From Snodgrassella sp945267035 (GTDB lineage: Bacteria > Pseudomonadota > Gammaproteobacteria > Burkholderiales > Neisseriaceae): a stretch of 64,000 nt of DNA. How positions within the stretch are numbered: the stretch's first letter is position 1; each line of letters starts with the position of its first letter. Under the pieces are notes generated by a model, which saw nothing but the letters and a program-made list of their open reading frames with translations, made no database searches and had not been told where the DNA came from. The stretch spans positions 372,001-436,000 of the forward strand of contig NZ_JAFNPF010000001.1 in the NCBI RefSeq assembly GCF_026535915.1, written 5' to 3'. A program made the translations under genes and the position numbers. Shown piece by piece: positions 57,455 to 64,000 of this stretch.

Positions 57455-60166
57455 TTACCAGTTTACTTTCAACCCGAGATGACCTTGAAAGCTTTGGTGT
57501 TTGCTGCTGCCAAAGTTATGTTCGTAACGAACATCAGCATAAATATTGCTTTGCTTGGCAACAGGAATCTGAACCCCCACACCCAATTCACCCCATGTGT
57601 TGTTGAATTTCTCACGCACGCTGTCCCGTCCAATGCTCACATGATTTGGATTGATGAAGTCATGCCAGATATTACCAATGGTGTAAATGGATGTGCTCTG
57701 ACCAGATTTGCCAGCAGTTTGGTAAGATAAAGCCAGTCCAACGCGGCCACGTAAAGCATCGGGATTATTCTGATCGATGTAGCGAATACCATCATTGAAA
57801 CTATCTAAGTTCAAGTATTGATACACCAATTGTGCCTGAGGCTCAATAGACCAGTTAGAATTGCGTATTGGAATAGAACGACCGACTTCAGCAGACAAAG
57901 CCATACCCCAACCATCCTGACTGTCAGGGTTGTAACCGGTATTGGCGGTGTATTTATTGTGCAGATAAGATAGCTGACCAACTAAGTCAATATAGGTACC
58001 GTTAGCGGCATAGAAGGTATTGGTCAGACCTAAGCTGATGTTGTCGGATTTGCCTTTGCCGGTTTTTTTATCAGCAATAATCAACCCGTTTTTGGCATGG
58101 TATTGATCAGAGAAATCGGTATTGGCTCTGCTGTATGAGAGATAACCGCCAAGAAGGTTAAGGCCATTGTTGGCGGTTTGACTGTTCCAGAAGTCATGTC
58201 CAATTTGCAGACCGTAGATATCGGTATCCAGATTGAGGCGAGTTTTACCGTCTTGTTTCTGATGTTTGCCAAAGGTACGAGCCCAAGTACGACCTTTACC
58301 GTCTTCAACAAATGTATCACCGCGACGTTGGCGTAAAGTAGCTAAGCTAACAAATCCCTGTTCCAGATTAACGCGAGGCATAAGGATATAACCGGCTACA
58401 GCATCGGCGTATATTAGCTTGGGTTTTTCAGGCTTAACAGGCTTAACCGGCTTATCAGGACCAGTTGTGTCAGCAGTGATAGACCAGTAATATTCATCCT
58501 TCCCTTCATCTGTGGTACGTTTTTTTAATTGAGCCTCGGTGGCTCCAGTGGTTTTTGCTGTGCCAGTGAAAGCGACATCAGCACTACTTTGAGCGACATT
58601 TACCACTGGGATGGTATTTATAATTTTTTTTACCTGTTTTACATTGCCATCAATGATATTCTCAGTGCCATTGGCAGAAACGGGAATAATGGTTGTATTG
58701 CCTGTAGCTGTACCAGCAATATTCAGCACATCCGACTGAGAATTGCCGCCCAGTTCATCGCCAGGTGCATTCCATACGGTATGCATTTTTACAAAACCAT
58801 TATTGCCGACGTAATTACCGGTGATATCCAGATTGAATAATGTAGCAGTAGAGCGAGTGATGGCAGGTGGATGTTTGAATAGAATGGTGCCAGCATTGGT
58901 CACGTTAGTGAGCGTTGAATGTTCAGTGCTTTCCCAGATACCGGTATTATTCAGATCGATGATGCCGTCACCAGAATCAATTTTACCAGTTATTTGACCA
59001 TGATTAGTTAAATTAATGGTGCCTTGATTGGCATCAATGTGACCCAGTAATGAGCCATCTTTATTGTTATTTAAATTAATGACGCCTTTGTCGGCGTGAA
59101 TGTGACCAAGTAATGATCCATTATTAGTCGCTACGATGGTGCCATTGGCAGTATTGTTCAGTATATTGGCATCAATCGATTCTATGGTGCTGCCTGCTTT
59201 GTTATGAATAATTAATGACCCATCTCCGGCATTAACAAATGCATCACGACGTCCGGCATAGAAGTTGGCATTATCTTCATTGATAAATGTTGATTTTGTA
59301 CCGGTAGGAACGTTATTGAAAACTGCCGCATTAGTTGAAGGGCTATCTAGGGTTATTGTGCCATAGTTAGAAATCAGTCTTTCTGAATCTGGAACAAATG
59401 TACTATCATATTTAAAAGATATTGGATTGTCGAAAGCATATTTAATGTGGGTATCTTTTTTTAAAGTGATGTTGCCGCCATATGTAGCAATAGCTATGCC
59501 CTTATTTTGAATATCAATATTTAGGTTACCTCCAAATACGATATTGCCCCAATTACGCAGACCATCAGTACCATCGCCGGTGTTGCCATTATTGGTTATT
59601 AGCGTGGTGTTTCCTTTGACCTCCATAGTATCAGAAGAGTGTCCTAACTCTACAGTGGCCGATCCGTTAGCCATTTTAGTAGATCTATAATCACCATTTA
59701 TAATTAATGTGGCTTCTTTCCCTAGATAAATTCCTCGAGAGTTTAGAAATCTGCTGGCTGTGGTTGTCAGATTCTGGAAGGTTGCTTTCCCACCTTCAAC
59801 GCCGTCAGGACCGCGTAGGGAATGACCCATTTCTAATCCATAGCCATTAGCAGTTGAAATAAGCTCAACATGGTCAATGTCGGTAAAATCTAACTCTGAT
59901 TTTTTTATAATCCTTACCGCTGTGACACCCTCAAAGCTGCTACCCATACTTGGATCTACTTTGCAATAGGCACCATTATCGGCAACAATGGCGTTAGCTG
60001 GTGTTTCTTGTCCGCAACGAGCAGCCATGCAATAGGTTGAGGAAGCAATTAAGGTGGTTGCCAGCAAAACTTTTTTTAAAGTTGATTTAGTGCGTTGACC
60101 TAATTCTGAGGTAACGATCCATTGTTTGAGTTTCTCACTCCAGATAATCTTATAAATTGTATTCAT
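57455..60166 (-). CDS. AT10: short ESPR autotransporter, 903 aa, PVKP linker
   Basis: The ESPR signal (MNTIYKIIWSEKLKQWIVTS, cleavage near YCMA) carries an unusual Cys in its hydrophobic end. Cys residues at 51 and 68 follow. The passenger is related to AT8/AT9 (NGYGLEMGHSLRG, NSRGIYLGKEATL) but diverged. It contains a small internal repeat (GSLLGHIHADKGVINL and GSLLGHIDANQGTINL). The pre-barrel module (FVKMHTVWNAPGDE) leads to QLKKRTTDEGKDEYYWSITA and a DKPVKPVKPEKPK linker. The 320-residue barrel (584-903) has LRQRRGDTFVEDG in place of the usual LRERRG and ends KVNW. It is the array member nearest trpB and the likely relative of the sequence that supplied the AT7 C-terminal half. Confidence 0.93.
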   Translation of the reverse strand: MNTIYKIIWSEKLKQWIVTSELGQRTKSTLKKVLLATTLIASSTYCMAARCGQETPANAIVADNGAYCKVDPSMGSSFEGVTAVRIIKKSELDFTDIDHVELISTANGYGLEMGHSLRGPDGVEGGKATFQNLTTTASRFLNSRGIYLGKEATLIINGDYRSTKMANGSATVELGHSSDTMEVKGNTTLITNNGNTGDGTDGLRNWGNIVFGGNLNIDIQNKGIAIATYGGNITLKKDTHIKYAFDNPISFKYDSTFVPDSERLISNYGTITLDSPSTNAAVFNNVPTGTKSTFINEDNANFYAGRRDAFVNAGDGSLIIHNKAGSTIESIDANILNNTANGTIVATNNGSLLGHIHADKGVINLNNNKDGSLLGHIDANQGTINLTNHGQITGKIDSGDGIIDLNNTGIWESTEHSTLTNVTNAGTILFKHPPAITRSTATLFNLDITGNYVGNNGFVKMHTVWNAPGDELGGNSQSDVLNIAGTATGNTTIIPVSANGTENIIDGNVKQVKKIINTIPVVNVAQSSADVAFTGTAKTTGATEAQLKKRTTDEGKDEYYWSITADTTGPDKPVKPVKPEKPKLIYADAVAGYILMPRVNLEQGFVSLATLRQRRGDTFVEDGKGRTWARTFGKHQKQDGKTRLNLDTDIYGLQIGHDFWNSQTANNGLNLLGGYLSYSRANTDFSDQYHAKNGLIIADKKTGKGKSDNISLGLTNTFYAANGTYIDLVGQLSYLHNKYTANTGYNPDSQDGWGMALSAEVGRSIPIRNSNWSIEPQAQLVYQYLNLDSFNDGIRYIDQNNPDALRGRVGLALSYQTAGKSGQSTSIYTIGNIWHDFINPNHVSIGRDSVREKFNNTWGELGVGVQIPVAKQSNIYADVRYEHNFGSSKHQSFQGHLGLKVNW

Positions 60167-60935
60167 TTTTTGTCTTTACAAATATCATCTAATACTTTAA
60201 CAGTATTAGCGTAAAATTTATTATGAAGTGTATGCTATGTATAAATTTTGTTAAATATAAGTTTATGTATATGTTTTTTATAATATTTGAATGTTCTATT
60301 AATATTTGCATTGTGTAATTAATGAAAATAGATTTTTGCCTATACATGACAAATAGTTTGAATATAATTATAAATAACAATAATAATCAATATGTTGTAA
60401 TTTATCTGGTTATGGGACAGTAAATGAATTTTGTAACGATGTAATAAATATTACAAGTAGTTAGTCCAATGTTGTTGTTTTAAATAAACAAATCTTATCT
60501 TAATTAAACTAATGCAAGTTCATATTATTTAGTTAAGGTAAACATTTAATGCTTATAAAGGTTGAAAAAAATTTTTAGGATGATTGGGGTGATTAGGCAA
60601 CAGACTGTTTCCGCCAAATTTTCAGCGCTATTGTGTCAGTAAATGGTTGATAAAGGGTTATTTTATTGTTTATAAGAGGGTGGATGGATTTTATGTCACA
60701 TGATGTAGATTAATTATGCTGATACGTACAGTTCAATTTGTAGGGGGTAGGTTGGTTTATATATCCCTAAATAAAACCATGCGGTTTTACTGTGGCCAAC
60801 CTTATTGTGATGTTAAGAAGACTGTGGTAAGAAGGATGTCACAGGTTGGTGAGAACGGGATAATGAATTTAAAAAGTGTTAATATGCCCCGATGGTTTAA
60901 TTTTGTGTGTGCATGGTCGTTCAATGGAAAGAAAT
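60167..60935. other. divergent intergenic region between AT10 and trpB
   Basis: This AT-rich gap should contain the promoters of AT10 (reverse) and trpB (forward). An 80-codon forward frame at 60716-60958 runs into trpB out of frame and has no recognisable family. It holds only two separated Trp codons and does not resemble a trp leader peptide. No terminator or RNA gene is evident. Confidence 0.45.
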
Positions 60936-62138
60936 ATGGAAAATTATCACTATCCTGATGATCAGGGATTTTTTGGTCAGCATGGTGGGTTGTTTGTATC
61001 TGAAACTTTAATGGCGGCTTTAGCTGAATTAAAAAAAGTGTACTATGAAGCTAAAGCCGATCCGGCATTTTGGGCGCAATTTCAGTATGATTTGAAACAT
61101 TATGTGGGTCGCCCCAGCCCGGTTTATCATGCTAAACGTTTGTCTGATCATTTGGGTGGTGCGCAGATTTATCTTAAACGTGAAGATCTGAATCATACTG
61201 GAGCACATAAGGTTAATAATACTATCGGGCAAGCATTGCTGGCACAGCGGATGGGCAAAAAACGCGTTATTGCCGAAACAGGAGCCGGACAGCATGGGGT
61301 GGCTTCTGCGACTGTGGCCGCCAGATTTGGGATGGCGTGTACCGTATTTATGGGAACGGAAGACATCAAACGTCAAGCGCCAAATGTCTACCGGATGAAA
61401 TTGCTTGGCGCGGAAGTTGTCGGGGTTGAATCAGGTTCTAAAACGTTAAAAGATGCCATGAATGAAGCGCTACGCGAGTGGGTAGCTCGGGTGGATGATA
61501 CTTATTATATTATCGGAACGGTAGCCGGTCCGATGCCCTATCCTGAAATGGTACGCGATTTTCAATGCGTTATCGGTGAAGAGGCACGGATGCAGATGCA
61601 AGAAGCAATCGGTCGCCAACCTGACGTGGCTGTGGCCTGTGTTGGGGGCGGATCGAATGCGATCGGTTTATTCCATCCTTATATTGATGTTCCGGAAACC
61701 CGTTTGGTGGGTGTGGAAGCTGGCGGGTTAGGATTAAATGGTCAGCAGCATGCAGCACCGATTAGCTCTGGTAGTCAACTTGGTGTGTTGCATGGCTTTC
61801 GGGGTTATCTAATGCAGGATGATCATGGACAGGTTTTGGCAACTCATTCAGTTTCTGCTGGGCTGGATTATCCCGGTGTCGGGCCGGAGCATGGTTTGCT
61901 ACATGATCTGGGGCGCGTTCAATATGAAGCTATTGGAGATGAAGCTGCCTTGGAAGCCTTTCATTTGCTCTGTCTTCAGGAAGGTATTATTCCAGCTTTG
62001 GAATCCAGTCATGCTGTAGCTTGGGCTGTAGCCAATGCACCAAAAATGGCTAAGAATGAGACTATTTTGGTTAATTTATCTGGGCGCGGTGACAAAGATA
62101 TCAATACTGTGGCCAGATTAGATGGTGTCTCCTTGTAA
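60936..62138 (+). CDS. trpB: tryptophan synthase beta chain
   Basis: TrpB condenses indole with serine to make tryptophan using pyridoxal phosphate, in complex with TrpA. The 400-residue protein starts at the ATG at 60936 (MENYHYPDDQGFFGQHGG). It is preceded by GGAAAG at a good spacing and matches the normal N-terminus; in-frame ATGs at 60876 and 60924 give unsupported extensions. The PLP lysine lies in LNHTGAHKVNNTIGQ. ETGAGQHGVA is the indole/serine site, and GGGSNAIG is the phosphate cup. trpA is not next to it: the following gene is an MFS transporter. trpF lies on the other side of the autotransporter array. Confidence 0.97.
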   Translation: MENYHYPDDQGFFGQHGGLFVSETLMAALAELKKVYYEAKADPAFWAQFQYDLKHYVGRPSPVYHAKRLSDHLGGAQIYLKREDLNHTGAHKVNNTIGQALLAQRMGKKRVIAETGAGQHGVASATVAARFGMACTVFMGTEDIKRQAPNVYRMKLLGAEVVGVESGSKTLKDAMNEALREWVARVDDTYYIIGTVAGPMPYPEMVRDFQCVIGEEARMQMQEAIGRQPDVAVACVGGGSNAIGLFHPYIDVPETRLVGVEAGGLGLNGQQHAAPISSGSQLGVLHGFRGYLMQDDHGQVLATHSVSAGLDYPGVGPEHGLLHDLGRVQYEAIGDEAALEAFHLLCLQEGIIPALESSHAVAWAVANAPKMAKNETILVNLSGRGDKDINTVARLDGVSL

Positions 62139-62186
62139 AAATCACCTAATGCTATTATTAATAGATGGTGTTTATTTGGTGATTTT
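62138..62186 (+). terminator. hairpin after trpB
   Basis: AAAATCACC and GGTGATTTT form a perfect 9-bp stem around a 31-base loop, starting at the trpB stop and ending just before the MFS start. TTTTAGCTTT follows. It could act as a terminator or attenuate read-through. Confidence 0.5.
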
Positions 62187-62192
62187 AGCTTT

Positions 62193-63389
62193 ATGAATGA
62201 TCATGCAGGATTGTCTCCAGTACAGACTTTTTTGATGGCTCTAGCCATTGGTCTGGCTGTGGCAAGCAATTATTTTATTTTTCCACTTATTGAGGTGACC
62301 GCCAGTCAATTTGGTTTAAATGTGGTGCACAGTGGGATGTTCATCACGCTGACACAGCTTGCTTATGCTTTAGGGTTAATCTTTTTGGTTCCCCTTGGTG
62401 ATGTGTTAGATAACAAAAAACTGATTGTTTCTTTGTACGCTGTGGTGGCTTTAAGTGCCTTGTTGATTGCTTTGGCGCAGAGTCTTTGGCTTTTCGTTAG
62501 CGGACTTTTGCTTGTCGGTACATTTTGCACCGTGGCGCAAATTTTGATGCCTTTGGCCGCCAGTCTGACGACGCCTGAGGCTCGTGGACGAGTTATCGGT
62601 ACGTTGATGAGTGGTCTGTTGCTGGGTATTTTACTGTCGCGGACTTTTTCTGGTTTGGTAGCACAGTGTTTTGGCTGGCGCATGGTTTATGTGTTGGGTG
62701 CGGTGATGTTGCTGGCAATGACGGTGGTGTTGCAATGTAAACTTCCTAAAGTGCAACATGTTGCCAGTACGCTTAATTATCGGCAAACGTTGGTTTCAGT
62801 GTGGCAATTGTTATGGCATACACCACTATTGCGACAACGTGCTGTTTTGGGCGCGTTGGATTTCGGTTTGTTTTCAATATTGTGGACCCCACTGACTTTA
62901 TTGCTCAGCCATGAACCCTATCATTTTAGTTTGAGCACGATTGGCTTGTTTGGTTTGTTTGGTGCTCTGGGCGTATTTGGCTCAAATGTAGGTGGGTGGG
63001 CAGCAGATAAGGGATACAGTTATATTATGACGTTAATATGCGGACTAATGTTTTTGTGTAGCTGGGGGTTGTTGTATATCGGTGGCATGCATCTGTGGGC
63101 TTTGATAGCCGGTGTGGTTCTTTTGGATTTTGCCATTCAAGCATTACATATTACTAATCAGACGCTGATCTATCGGTCTGATCCAGCTTTGAAGGGCAGA
63201 ATTGCTTCCGGATACATGAGCATGTACTTTATCGGAGGGGTATTAGGTTCATCAACTTCTGCAATGGCTTATGCCTATTTTGGCTGGACAGGCGTGTCTG
63301 TGCTGGGATTGGCTGTTGCTGGCTTTATTTTACTACTTGCTTTGATATTTAAAAGTAGTCAAATGAGTTTAGTCAACAATAGCGTTTAA
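62193..63389 (+). CDS. MFS transporter
   Basis: This inner-membrane secondary transporter of 398 residues has about twelve hydrophobic helices in two halves. It has the MFS motif-A-like loop between helices 2 and 3 (LVPLGDVLDNKKLIVSLYAV). Motif GRVIGTLMSGLLLGILLSRT follows helix 4, as in drug or sugar efflux permeases. The second half contains FGALGVFGSNVGGWAADKGY. The closest general type is the YnfM/arabinose-efflux-like group, but the substrate cannot be read from the sequence. It starts 54 bp after trpB on the same strand and could be co-transcribed if the hairpin between them is leaky. Confidence 0.88.
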   Translation: MNDHAGLSPVQTFLMALAIGLAVASNYFIFPLIEVTASQFGLNVVHSGMFITLTQLAYALGLIFLVPLGDVLDNKKLIVSLYAVVALSALLIALAQSLWLFVSGLLLVGTFCTVAQILMPLAASLTTPEARGRVIGTLMSGLLLGILLSRTFSGLVAQCFGWRMVYVLGAVMLLAMTVVLQCKLPKVQHVASTLNYRQTLVSVWQLLWHTPLLRQRAVLGALDFGLFSILWTPLTLLLSHEPYHFSLSTIGLFGLFGALGVFGSNVGGWAADKGYSYIMTLICGLMFLCSWGLLYIGGMHLWALIAGVVLLDFAIQALHITNQTLIYRSDPALKGRIASGYMSMYFIGGVLGSSTSAMAYAYFGWTGVSVLGLAVAGFILLLALIFKSSQMSLVNNSV

Positions 63390-63462
63390 AAGCGGCCAAA
63401 TGGAATACGAATATCCATAATTATGTTATGGTAATGATAAATAATTAAAAACAGGATAAATT

Positions 63463-63738
63463 ATGTCTAGTCGCGCGGTGATGACGGTTATTGGAAAAGA
63501 TCGGATTGGTATAGTTGCTGAAGTGGCCACGATGTTGGCTGAACACAAGGTGAGTATTGTCAATATCAGTCAGCAGTTAATGGATGATTATTTTACGATG
63601 ATTATTTTGCTGAACGCCGAATTATGTACTTTACCACGAATGCAATTTTGTGAATTTCTGTCCGTTGAGGGCGAAAAAAGGGGACTGCATATTCGCGTGC
63701 AGGATGAAGAATTGTTTAATGCCATGCACCGGATTTAG
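63463..63738 (+). CDS. ACT-domain protein (UPF0237)
   Basis: This cytoplasmic protein of 91 residues consists of one ACT domain, a fold that usually senses amino acids. The typical start is VMTVIGKDRIGIVAEVATML, followed by VSIVNISQQLMDDYFTMIIL and the C-terminal strand LHIRVQDEELFNAMHRI. An AGGATAA site precedes the ATG. It is followed after 9 bp by the DUF711 gene. This pair is conserved as adjacent UPF0237 and UPF0210 genes in Neisseria and many other bacteria, suggesting that the ACT protein regulates its partner (inference). Confidence 0.92.
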   Translation: MSSRAVMTVIGKDRIGIVAEVATMLAEHKVSIVNISQQLMDDYFTMIILLNAELCTLPRMQFCEFLSVEGEKRGLHIRVQDEELFNAMHRI

Positions 63739-63747
63739 GAGTGATCA

Positions 63748-64000
63748 ATGTCGTTTTCTATTCAGAACAACGAGATTTTAGAAACTGTTCGAATGGTTTC
63801 TGACCAGCATTTTGATGTGCGAACCATTACAATTGGTATTGATTTACATGATTGTATTGATACGGATATTGACCGTTTGAACGACAAAATCTATGCCAAA
63901 ATCACTCGTGTTGGTAAGGATCTGGTGCGCACTGCTACGGAATTATCAACCAAGTTTGGCGTGCCAATTGTCAATCAGCGGATAGCTGTCACGCCAATTG
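63748..64000 (+). CDS. DUF711/UPF0210 (PFL-like) protein, N-terminal part cut by window end
   Basis: The first 84 codons are visible. They begin MSFSIQNNEILETVRMVSDQ and continue HFDVRTITIGIDLHDCIDTD, then DRLNDKIYAKITRVGKDLV and KFGVPIVNQRIAVTP. This is the characteristic N-terminus of the UPF0210 family, whose members resemble pyruvate-formate-lyase-like folds and are usually about 450 residues long. An AGGAG site precedes the ATG, and the gene follows the ACT-domain gene by 9 bp, so the two are co-transcribed. The function is not established. The 3' part lies outside the window. Confidence 0.9.
   Translation, partial: MSFSIQNNEILETVRMVSDQHFDVRTITIGIDLHDCIDTDIDRLNDKIYAKITRVGKDLVRTATELSTKFGVPIVNQRIAVTPI

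Noticed and set aside
18369..60935. Genomic island with integrase or insertion sequences around the autotransporter array
   Set aside because: No integrase, transposase, tRNA or flanking direct repeats were seen at either end, so growth by duplication in place is the simpler reading.
60716..60958. 80-codon forward frame before trpB, considered as a trp leader or a small gene
   Set aside because: No run of Trp codons, no attenuator hairpins, no family resemblance, and it overlaps the trpB start in another frame.

Overview
The window looks like the chromosome of an AT-rich betaproteobacterium of the Neisseriaceae. Two gene orders support this. One is fimV/tspA beside yciB, yciI, bolA and a PpiC-type isomerase. 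The other is an ACT-domain protein followed by a DUF711/UPF0210 protein. Both arrangements are familiar from Neisseria. The low GC content and the many autotransporters with extended signal peptides (ESPR) suggest a host-associated, Snodgrassella-like genus. The genus is an inference from the sequence style, not a database result.

Region 1 (1-18.4 kb) is mostly housekeeping. It holds the 3' part of dnaE, a small membrane protein, a GIY-YIG protein, a periplasmic L,D-transpeptidase, rlmD, a YceI protein and an orphan Imm11-like immunity protein. A reverse-strand operon yciB-yciI-bolA-ppiC follows. Then come fimV and a truA-trpF operon. Several long gene-free gaps (1.25 kb at 6558-7810, 1.6 kb at 11936-13526) show no intact gene.

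Region 2 (18.6-60.2 kb) dominates the window. Ten large type Va autotransporters lie head to tail on the reverse strand. They are called AT1 to AT10 here, in coordinate order. Each has an ESPR signal of about 48 residues, an N-terminal cysteine pair, a beta-helical passenger, a conserved pre-barrel module, a highly variable linker, and a barrel of 320 or 324 residues ending in Trp. Almost every gene has its own downstream hairpin and an AT-rich spacer, so the genes look like separate transcription units. The array has clearly grown by local duplication and reshuffling. AT8 and AT9 are a tandem duplicate including an equal-length 589-bp spacer. AT6 and AT7 share almost the same passenger but carry different linkers and barrels. 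AT2 carries a linker of about 510 residues built from an 18-bp minisatellite.

Region 3 (60.9-64 kb) holds trpB, an MFS transporter, an ACT-domain regulator and the start of a DUF711 gene. The autotransporter array therefore lies exactly between trpF and trpB.

I saw no tRNA, rRNA, CRISPR array, intact insertion sequence or prophage. The most notable system is the array itself: a modular surface-protein cassette in which passenger, linker and barrel appear to evolve and exchange separately.
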